From: Deltaproteobacteria bacterium
GTDB taxonomy: Bacteria > UBA10199 > SBBF01
Direction of reading: 5' to 3'
DNA: 6,358 bases
Assembly (NCBI GenBank): GCA_016207765.1
Contig: JACQOY010000150.1
Coordinates: forward strand, 1 to 6,358
Shown: piece after piece, positions 1 to 5,231 of the stretch
Layout of the letters: each line of letters starts with the position of its first letter
Numbering within the stretch: the first letter of the stretch is position 1
Notes under the pieces: generated by a model
What the model saw: only the letters and a program-made list of their open reading frames with translations
Database searches by the model: none
Told to the model about the DNA's origin: nothing
Made by a program: the position numbers and the translations under genes

Positions 1-11
1 ACCTCCCCCAA

Positions 12-32
12 CCCCTCCTTACAAAGGAGGGG
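12..32. repeat. GC-rich hairpin, 9-bp stem, ACA loop
   Basis: CCCCTCCTT (12-20) is perfectly complementary to AAGGAGGGG (24-32) across a three-base ACA loop. It is followed by AGATTTTA, a very short T-run, so it might act as a weak intrinsic terminator for a gene to the left on the + strand. The T-run is too short for confidence, and a dispersed-repeat origin is more likely. Confidence 0.7.
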
Positions 33-39
33 AGATTTT

Positions 40-61
40 AAAATGAGAAAATTCTCATTTT
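40..61. repeat. AT-rich hairpin, 10-bp stem
   Basis: AAAATGAGAA (40-49) and TTCTCATTTT (52-61) are perfect reverse complements separated by AA. The stem ends in TTTT on either strand, so it could work as a bidirectional terminator or as a protein-binding dyad. It sits directly beside the GC-rich hairpin and between the outer arms of the repeat, which suggests one composite element. Function is inferred. Confidence 0.6.
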
Positions 62-76
62 GAAAAGGGGGGGGGT

Positions 77-247
77 GCCATTTATTTGACTTTTTCGTTC
101 TTTTTCAAGCATTCCCCTTCAAAACCCCTGCCTGTATTTTATTAACTAGCTAATATTAAATGGTTTATTTTATATCCAATGGCTGTGAATCTTGGCCCTA
201 AAATTGCTACAGCAATAGGCTATTATAGACCACTGGGTCCTTGAGAA
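77..247. other. AT-rich intergenic leader before the secreted-protein operon
   Basis: No convincing ORF or RNA gene is visible. The stretch is pyrimidine-rich at 81-125 and AT-rich at 130-180. It contains TTGACT at 86-91 without a matching -10 at normal spacing. TATTAT at 221-226 (five of six to TATAAT) has no -35 at 16-18 bases. A 6-bp dyad lies at 203-216. The operon promoter is expected here or at 241-268, but none of the elements in this stretch alone is strong. Confidence 0.5.
203..226 (+). promoter_or_regulatory. Small dyad ATTGCT-AC-AGCAAT next to a TATTAT box
   Basis: ATTGCT (203-208) and AGCAAT (211-216) form a perfect inverted repeat with a two-base centre, ending five bases before TATTAT (221-226). 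If TATTAT is a -10 box, the dyad would occupy the promoter spacer, a typical operator position, and transcription would begin about 14 bases before the ATG at 248. A 6-bp dyad in AT-rich DNA can arise by chance and no -35 is properly spaced, so this is a weak call. Confidence 0.2.
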
Positions 248-268
248 ATGGGCACAAAACGATATAAT
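241..268 (+). promoter_or_regulatory. Sigma70-like promoter overlapping the start of gene 1
   Basis: TTGAGA at 241-246 (five of six to TTGACA) is followed after 16 bases by a perfect TATAAT at 263-268. Predicted initiation is near 274-276, downstream of the ATG at 248 but coinciding with an in-frame GTG at 275. If used, the message would be leaderless or nearly so and translated from the GTG. That start still keeps a full signal peptide. The match is good, but the surrounding DNA is AT-rich. Confidence 0.4.
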
Positions 269-2794
269 AATTATGTGACGTTTAAAAAATTACTTTTTCT
301 GGCATTCCTTATCGGGGCCTTCATGCCGGGGCTTGTCTTTGCCCAGACACCCTTCTTTCCTCCCTATGAGATCGAGCTGATCCCGGGGATTACCTCTTTC
401 GATTGTGGTTACGCCAAACGAAGTATCATCAACGGTAATCGGGCGGGGCTTCTTCTCTGCTTTGGACTCATCGGCAATCGCCCTTCCACCCCTCCCGCCG
501 GCGAAACGGGGGTGGTTTTTCATTCTGAAAAATTTTTGCAACCGAACGGGATCACGGCCAGCCAACTCGCCCTTGTCGGAGGATCGACGATTTCGAGCAT
601 TCAGGGAAATTCCCGCCTCACCAATGTCCTTGTCGATTCCTTTGACGACCAAGATGTAAAGCCGGATGTCGCTTATTTTAATTTTAATAATCCCCTCGCT
701 CCCGGCTCCCCCGATGTTTTATACTTCGCGCGTCTTCAGGCGCTTTTGACCAAATCGGACTCGCTGACAGCGCCGGATTATCCGTTCATCACGAATGTTC
801 ATCTTCTCGCCGGCCTGCTCAAAGCGCCCCCCCCGCCGGCAATCGGTGTGAGCGGGGCCGGGAAGGGGGACTGCAACAATGACGGGCGCACCGACGTGAT
901 TGTCCCCGTCATTGAAACAACCCCCGCCGCCACGAATGTGACTGTTCTCTCGTTCATCCAAAAGGGAAAAGGGGGCTTTTTTGAGCCCCAGCGGTTTCAA
1001 ATCAATTTCACCGATCCCGACGGGAGCGGGCCTTTAAGCCCCAAGAAATTTGCCCATGGAATGGTTCGCATCGCCGATATTGATGGCGATGGCATCGCCG
1101 ATTATGCCCTTTTGCTTGTCCGGGGAGAGTTGTCCGTTGAGAACGCCGGCAAAGGAGAACTCTATCTCTTCTACGGCAACGACAATACAACCGGACTATG
1201 CACTGTGGACCTTTCCCCCACGCCGACACCGGTGGCCAACTTTGTAGCCGGAACCAACCCGGCCGGTCTGGCCGCGGCCGATTTCGATAATGACGGCCTG
1301 AAAGATTTTGCCGTCCTCTTGAAGGGGAATGGGGGAGTAGCCCCCAAGGGGGTGCTGATTCTTTACAACGACGGCGTGGCGCCGCTCACCATCGGCCCCC
1401 TCCTTGTCCGCACGGGCACTCAGCCAACCGTGAACCCGGAAGGGCTTGGTGTCGGGGATTTCGACGATGACGGCAGACCCGATATCGTCTTTGGCGACTC
1501 TGCGTTTCCCCGTTTTTATCATGTGAGAAATCGGATTGGATTGCCGGCGGGTGGAAACGACTTCGGCCAAGTGAATGTGGTGACCATCGGAAACCCGGTG
1601 GAGGACATTAAATTCAGGGATGCCGATTTCTGCTATGGAGATGACGTCTTGGTCCTTGAAAGGGATGGAGGTGGAGAGACAACATTGAGCGTTCACACGG
1701 CGGCACGGCCACCGGTTAGTCTGACAGTGAAACCGGGGCCGGGACCGGGGAACAAAGTCAGGATTACGGCAGACAAGCCGTTGTTCTTCAACGCGGGCCT
1801 GACAAACAGATCGAAGGTGGATCCGTTGTTCAAGTGGACCGTCATCGAGGCCCCCCCCGACTCGGCGCCCCGGATTCTCAATCACCTTGCCGCGAATGCC
1901 ACCTTCACGACGTCAAAACCGGGCGATTATAAAGTCAAACTGTCAGTCGGTTTCATGCCCGGTTTTAAAAAATACGGCAAGACCGACTTCAATTGCCCCG
2001 GCACCCCCATAACCCAGGAAATGACCATTCAGGTCGACCCGGCCGAAGAGGGGCTTGATGAAGCGGAAGACGAACCATCTCCTGTTTTCAGCCCCGACCA
2101 GATCGTGACCCCGGGGGGAAGGGCCTGTTTCATGTGCGGTGCGCCGACAAGCGGCGTGCATCAATGTATGGCTGAACTGGCCGATGGCCCCGATGTGGAG
2201 ATCGAATGTTCCGACAAAGGGCCCTATTGCTGTTTCGATATTCCTCCGGAAGAGCCGGAGGAGGGGGTTATCACCCTGACGGTGTCTGCCCTCGATGTTG
2301 CCGGGGACATGATTGTTTCCTCCCTCCACAAGGGCTTGAGCTTCGATGAAACCGAGGAAGAGGAGGAGGAAGAAGAGGAAAGCACCTCAGACAGCTCGCA
2401 GACGATGACCTTCCTCGTATCGGACGACGCCCCGATTTCGGAGGTCACGGCGACAATCACCGGAGTCACCGAAACGGTCACCGCCGGCGGTGTTGCCAGT
2501 TATGCCCTGACGGGCGAATGCACAACAACTCTCGAAGGGGCAACCACCACCGCCTACTGGTATGCCGAAGATCCGGATGATCTTGAAATTTCAGACACGA
2601 TGGCCTCGGAGACCTCCTACGTCAAATATCTCTCCGGCGAAACGGAACTCACGTTGGTCTGTATCGCCACGGATGACGATTCCGGAGCAACTCTGGTAAG
2701 CACCCCCGTTTCGGCTGTCGTCACGGGGCAGACAACGGATGAAGAATTTTCCGCGGGCAATGCCTTGGGAGGAGGATGCTCTCTTGTGAGATAA
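248..2794 (+). CDS. Exported FG-GAP/VCBS-type beta-propeller protein with PKD/Ig-like domains
   Basis: A Sec signal peptide covers residues 1-32 (basic stretch with KK, hydrophobic LLFLAFLIGAF, likely cleavage VFA|Q), so the protein is exported. Residues ~125-470 look like a propeller. Calcium-binding FG-GAP motifs of the DxDxDGxxD type occur at 208-216, 277-285, 345-353 and 404-412, with degenerate ones near 130-140 and 458-466; the spacing of 54-78 residues suits six or seven blades. A PKD-like Ig fold follows at ~489-597 (FKWTV, then PGDYKVKLSV). Next come a cysteine cluster (C627, C630, C640, C654, C661, C662), an acidic hinge (E703-711) and an Ig-like domain at ~716-827 with C758, W771 and C805. 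The end is GGGCSLVR. No enzyme active site is visible. Family knowledge suggests ligand binding, adhesion or matrix roles; I do not recognise a named protein. ATG248 has a poor Shine-Dalgarno, and GTG275 is a credible alternative start. It heads a two-gene operon. Confidence 0.88.
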   Translation: MGTKRYNNYVTFKKLLFLAFLIGAFMPGLVFAQTPFFPPYEIELIPGITSFDCGYAKRSIINGNRAGLLLCFGLIGNRPSTPPAGETGVVFHSEKFLQPNGITASQLALVGGSTISSIQGNSRLTNVLVDSFDDQDVKPDVAYFNFNNPLAPGSPDVLYFARLQALLTKSDSLTAPDYPFITNVHLLAGLLKAPPPPAIGVSGAGKGDCNNDGRTDVIVPVIETTPAATNVTVLSFIQKGKGGFFEPQRFQINFTDPDGSGPLSPKKFAHGMVRIADIDGDGIADYALLLVRGELSVENAGKGELYLFYGNDNTTGLCTVDLSPTPTPVANFVAGTNPAGLAAADFDNDGLKDFAVLLKGNGGVAPKGVLILYNDGVAPLTIGPLLVRTGTQPTVNPEGLGVGDFDDDGRPDIVFGDSAFPRFYHVRNRIGLPAGGNDFGQVNVVTIGNPVEDIKFRDADFCYGDDVLVLERDGGGETTLSVHTAARPPVSLTVKPGPGPGNKVRITADKPLFFNAGLTNRSKVDPLFKWTVIEAPPDSAPRILNHLAANATFTTSKPGDYKVKLSVGFMPGFKKYGKTDFNCPGTPITQEMTIQVDPAEEGLDEAEDEPSPVFSPDQIVTPGGRACFMCGAPTSGVHQCMAELADGPDVEIECSDKGPYCCFDIPPEEPEEGVITLTVSALDVAGDMIVSSLHKGLSFDETEEEEEEEEESTSDSSQTMTFLVSDDAPISEVTATITGVTETVTAGGVASYALTGECTTTLEGATTTAYWYAEDPDDLEISDTMASETSYVKYLSGETELTLVCIATDDDSGATLVSTPVSAVVTGQTTDEEFSAGNALGGGCSLVR
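827..834 (+). repeat. C8 homopolymer inside gene 1
   Basis: Eight consecutive C bases encode part of a four-proline run (residues 194-197) before the first full calcium motif. A one-base slip would truncate the protein near the beginning of the propeller. Confidence 0.85.
1851..1858 (+). repeat. C8 homopolymer inside gene 1
   Basis: Eight consecutive C bases encode the end of Ala535 and Pro536-Pro537 in the PKD-like domain. A slip here would leave the propeller intact but remove everything beyond it, including the Cys cluster and C-terminal Ig-like domain. Confidence 0.85.
2242..2262 (+). repeat. Intragenic hairpin, 8-bp GC-rich stem
   Basis: TCCTCCGG (2242-2249) pairs perfectly with CCGGAGGA (2255-2262) across the loop AAGAG. 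It lies in codons for the Pro/Glu-rich stretch after the cysteine cluster. No T-run follows, so it is not an intrinsic terminator. It may be a by-product of Pro/Glu codons (CCG, GAG). Confidence 0.6.
2354..2382 (+). repeat. 29-base polypurine tract (GAA/GAG codons) coding for nine Glu
   Basis: An uninterrupted purine run, of which 2354-2380 encodes E703-E711. The repeat unit is a GAR triplet, so length changes would lengthen or shorten the acidic hinge without breaking the frame. In the protein it separates the cysteine-rich part from the C-terminal Ig-like domain and probably acts as a flexible, possibly cation-binding linker. Confidence 0.8.
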
Positions 2795-2797
2795 GGA
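2793..2797 (+). promoter_or_regulatory. Shine-Dalgarno AAGGA that decides the start of gene 2
   Basis: AAGGA overlaps the TAA stop of gene 1. It lies 4 bases before ATG 2802 and 7 bases before the adjacent ATG 2805. The latter spacing is closer to optimal, so the second Met is the likelier initiation codon. The overlap with the stop suggests translational coupling of the two genes. Confidence 0.6.
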
Positions 2798-2801
2798 TGA
2801 C

Positions 2802-4430
2802 ATGATGGCAAAAACTCGACATTTCATTTTTATCGCCGTGATCGGTTTTTCATTTTTGGCGGCCCCTTTTACCTTCGGGTCTTCCGGCGGAAACGCCGGC
2901 GGGGAAGGAATTCTCTCGAGCCTCTCTTTCGGCGGATGCGGCGGGGGCTTCGGTTTTCAGAGCGATACCTTCAGTAGTGGACTGAGCGCGGAAGAAGAGC
3001 AGGAAGCGGGGGGGGAATCGGGAACCACGGGAGGAGAGTTTTCCGACGGCCCCATCGACATCCCTGTCTCGATCGCCAAGGGGATTGAAGGCCCCGACGC
3101 GACGTTGACGGAGGGGATAAACGGCGGCTTTGGGGGTTCAAGCCTAAGGAAGGTAAAATATGCAACAACCACCGAAGAGTCACTGAAAATTCATGGGGCG
3201 CCTGGGGCGGTTGAACCGGAGGCCTATGTGCTGGCGGCCAATACCGAAGATACAAGCCAAACCGTTGTCACCCAAGCGGATGAAAACGGCGAATTTACAC
3301 TCAACGTCGGGGACATCGCATCCATGGGAGATGTCATTTCGGTCCAGGTCATTATCGACCCGGAAAGTCCCTCTGTGGGGAGCTACGCGATTTATGTCAC
3401 CATCCGGGAAAACACCGGTTCCTTCACCTCTTTTTCCACGGCGATCACCAATACTTCCGACAACCTCGATGAAGACACCAGCTTTGCCTTGAACTCGGTG
3501 ACCGGTAATTCGGGGGACGTGACTTTTACAACGATCGATGCGGACGGAAACCAAACCCTGGGAAACATGCGGATCCGAGGAGGTTTTCCCGAAATTCTGT
3601 CGGTCGATTCTGATGTGCAGACATACAATGACCAGAGGTGGCTCACAACCGGCCCTTTCGCCGGCAATTTCATTTATACGGCCGATGACCTGACCATCCG
3701 TCGAATTGACCCGGCAACCGAAACGGAAACGATGGTCGAACCGCTGACAGCGGGGGTATTGACCCGCGAAGTCGTGGTCTGCAAGAACGGCAACACCATC
3801 CTGCTACTCGAAACAAGAGATAATGGGACGGGCAAGGTCATATGGAGAAATCTGGACGATTACATGAACGGAGCCATGCTTTATGACCAACTGGGCGCCA
3901 CACCGCTTTCGGCGGACTGCTCTTACGATTCGATGAAAGCGGTTCTCTTTGTGGAGGAACCGGCATCCAATGTGGCCTACCTCATGAACATGGCTGATCC
4001 TGAGCGTCTCCCGGCGCCGCCACCGCCGCTGGTTCTTCTGTTTCAAACCACCCGTCCTTTTCTGGATCCGATCATGCGGCGGGACGATTCCGGGTTTGTC
4101 TATTCCGTCGAGGAAAACGGGGGATTTCGGCAACTTCATTTGTATAACCTGGACACAAGGGAGGACATGGCGCTTACGACGGATGAATACGAACACGTCT
4201 CCCCAACCATCCCGCTCAGCAATGAAATGGTTGTTTACGAAAAGCAACTTTCGGAAGGGGCCCAGCTTTTCGCCAATTTTTTTGAAGTCGGGTCGGATGT
4301 TCAGTTGACCTTTGGGGAGCCCCATCTCCAGCCGGTGGCATCGGACCTGCAGGAGGTTATCACCTGTCAGCACAGGGTCGAGGGAATTCCCCAGGTGACC
4401 GTCATCCCGCTTGATTTTTTTGATTTATAA
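2802..4430 (+). CDS. Exported protein with Gly-rich linker, Ig-like domain and TolB/PD40-like propeller
   Basis: An N-terminal signal peptide (basic MAKTRH, hydrophobic FIFIAVIGFSFLAAPF) shows export; there is no lipobox. Residues ~27-115 are a low-complexity Gly/Ser/Glu linker containing GGCGGG at 44-49. Residues ~125-205 look like a small beta-sandwich of the carboxypeptidase-regulatory or bacterial Ig type (DENGEFTLNVG, then GDVISVQV). Residues ~270-535 contain repeats resembling PD40/TolB blades, most clearly at 420-505 (DDSGFVYSVEENGGFRQLHLYN, here in part; then LTTDEYEHVSP; then MVVYEK; then QLTFGEPHLQP). No catalytic triad is apparent. It begins 7 bases after gene 1 and is very probably co-transcribed with it. 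A partner or scaffold role at the envelope is inferred; no named homologue is recognised. The start is probably the second ATG (2805). The stop overlaps the convergent gene by 6 bases. Confidence 0.85.
   Translation: MMAKTRHFIFIAVIGFSFLAAPFTFGSSGGNAGGEGILSSLSFGGCGGGFGFQSDTFSSGLSAEEEQEAGGESGTTGGEFSDGPIDIPVSIAKGIEGPDATLTEGINGGFGGSSLRKVKYATTTEESLKIHGAPGAVEPEAYVLAANTEDTSQTVVTQADENGEFTLNVGDIASMGDVISVQVIIDPESPSVGSYAIYVTIRENTGSFTSFSTAITNTSDNLDEDTSFALNSVTGNSGDVTFTTIDADGNQTLGNMRIRGGFPEILSVDSDVQTYNDQRWLTTGPFAGNFIYTADDLTIRRIDPATETETMVEPLTAGVLTREVVVCKNGNTILLLETRDNGTGKVIWRNLDDYMNGAMLYDQLGATPLSADCSYDSMKAVLFVEEPASNVAYLMNMADPERLPAPPPPLVLLFQTTRPFLDPIMRRDDSGFVYSVEENGGFRQLHLYNLDTREDMALTTDEYEHVSPTIPLSNEMVVYEKQLSEGAQLFANFFEVGSDVQLTFGEPHLQPVASDLQEVITCQHRVEGIPQVTVIPLDFFDL
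2884..2899 (+). repeat. Intragenic hairpin with GAAA tetraloop
   Basis: CCGGCG (2884-2889) and CGCCGG (2894-2899) pair perfectly around GAAA, a GNRA-class tetraloop that is very stable in RNA. It falls about 80 bases after the start codon, just behind the signal-peptide codons. There is no T-run, so it is not a terminator. It could slow ribosomes as the signal peptide emerges, or simply reflect GGC/GGA/GCC glycine-alanine codons. Confidence 0.55.
3008..3015 (+). repeat. G8 homopolymer inside gene 2
   Basis: Eight consecutive G bases in the codons for Ala-Gly-Gly-Glu of the low-complexity linker (residues 69-72). A one-base slip would abolish both downstream domains while leaving the exported N-terminus. 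Confidence 0.85.
4425..4430. other. Palindromic TTATAA supplying both convergent stop codons
   Basis: TTATAA is its own reverse complement. On the + strand it reads Leu-stop and ends gene 2; on the - strand it reads Leu-stop and ends the ppsR-family gene. The genes thus overlap by exactly these six bases, and no stem-loop terminator is visible between them. Confidence 0.9.
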
Positions 4431-5231
4431 TTTCAATTCATGCAATATCTCCGCCGCCGTCTCCTCGATGGCTTTCCCCGTCACATCAATCACCGGCATT
4501 TCACCCAGCGTGCGAAAAATTTCCCGTGCGTAACTCAGCTCCTCGGAAATGTGTTCCATCTGGGCGTAATGTTCGGTTTCCGGGCGTCCCATCTTCTTCA
4601 AGCGCGTGGAGCGCATCCCAGCCAGCTTGTCGGGAGAAATGATCAATCCCACCAGTTTTTTCGAATCAACGTCAAAAATCTGGGCGGGAAGCGGTATCCC
4701 TTTCACGATGGGGATGTTGGCGCAACGGTAGCCGTTAAAGGCCAGATAAATGGAAAGCGGCGTCTTGGAGGTTCGGGAAATGCCCAAGATGACAATATCG
4801 GCGGAATGCAATGTCTCCAGCCCCAGTCCGTCGTCGTGACGAACGGCAAAATCAACCGCCTCCGTTCTTTTGTAGTAATCGCGCGTGATTTTGTATTGCA
4901 GGCCCGGCTCATCGGAAGGGAGGGTGTGAAAATAGTGGGAAAGCATATCCAGCACCGGCCCCATGATATCCATCGCCACAACACCTTCCCTTTTGGCCTC
5001 AGCCAAAACCTTGCGCCGAACATCGTGCGCAACCATCGTGAACAAAATAACTCCCCTGGCCTTTTTCGCCTCGGCCACAACGCGGCGGATTTCCTTGTCC
5101 GTCGAGACACGGGGACGCCGGACCACCTTGACCCTGATATTGGGAAACTGGCCGACGGCTGATGTGGCCAGATTATTGGCCAACTCCCCCGTTGCATCGG
5201 AGACCGTGTAGATGTGAAAGGCCTTTTTCAT
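4425..5231 (-). CDS. ppsR: PEP synthase / pyruvate phosphate dikinase regulatory protein (kinase-pyrophosphorylase)
   Basis: A full-length member of the Kinase-PPPase family (DUF299), 268 aa against about 270-280 typical. Family members are cytosolic bifunctional enzymes. They inactivate PEP synthase (or pyruvate, phosphate dikinase) by ADP-dependent phosphorylation of a threonine beside the catalytic histidine, and reactivate it by phosphate-dependent removal that releases pyrophosphate, so switching flux between glycolysis and gluconeogenesis. Diagnostic stretches: VSDATGELAN at 10-20, DIMGPVLD at 88-95, FAVRHDDG at 128-135, the P-loop-like GISRTSKTPLSIYLA from G150, and IDVTGKAIEETAAEI near 248-262. 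Which dikinase is the target cannot be decided here, since neither is in the window; the symbol is therefore tentative. It follows rmuC with an ATGA overlap and has only a weak Shine-Dalgarno, suggesting coupled translation. Confidence 0.95.
   Translation of the reverse strand: MKKAFHIYTVSDATGELANNLATSAVGQFPNIRVKVVRRPRVSTDKEIRRVVAEAKKARGVILFTMVAHDVRRKVLAEAKREGVVAMDIMGPVLDMLSHYFHTLPSDEPGLQYKITRDYYKRTEAVDFAVRHDDGLGLETLHSADIVILGISRTSKTPLSIYLAFNGYRCANIPIVKGIPLPAQIFDVDSKKLVGLIISPDKLAGMRSTRLKKMGRPETEHYAQMEHISEELSYAREIFRTLGEMPVIDVTGKAIEETAAEILHELKL

Larger units (their letters stand above)
1..76. repeat. Nested palindromic intergenic repeat (predicted three-way junction)
   Basis: Two perfect hairpins lie side by side inside a longer inverted pair. 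The outer arms are ACCTCCCCC (1-9) and nine G plus T (67-76), which pair over nine positions with a single T/G mismatch that would wobble in RNA. Inside are a GC-rich hairpin (12-32) and an AT-rich hairpin (40-61). The CCCCTCCTT/AAGGAGGGG core resembles short palindromic repeats dispersed between genes in many environmental bacterial genomes; that family statement is from memory. The left edge coincides with the window edge, so the element may extend further. It could be a REP/MITE-like element, the end of an upstream transcript, or both. Confidence 0.65.

Noticed and set aside
86..114. TTGACT at 86-91 as a -35 box
   Set aside because: At 16-18 bases downstream the sequence is AGCATTC-like, a poor -10, so no promoter is called.
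1196..1885. A 229-codon open frame on the - strand inside gene 1
   Set aside because: Its product is compositionally odd (Arg/His-rich) with no recognisable domain. It lies wholly opposite a gene with clear signal peptide and calcium motifs, so it is a shadow frame.
2224..2481. A - strand open frame with a long serine run
   Set aside because: It is the antisense reading of the Glu tract of gene 1; the serine run has no independent support.
2802..2950. Gene 2 as a lipoprotein
   Set aside because: The only nearby Cys (C46 in GGCGGG) lies well past the hydrophobic segment and lacks a lipobox such as L-A-G-C directly after it.
4382..4421. Possible terminator for gene 2: palindrome GGGAATTCCC (4382-4391) and a T7 run (4415-4421)
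   Set aside because: The palindrome has no loop and lies about 24 bases from the T-run; no GC-rich stem directly precedes the T-run.
4440..5162. A 240-codon open frame on the + strand opposite the ppsR-family gene
   Set aside because: The - strand encodes an unmistakable family member with all diagnostic motifs; the + frame has no domain and is rich in Arg/His/Asn typical of antisense reading.
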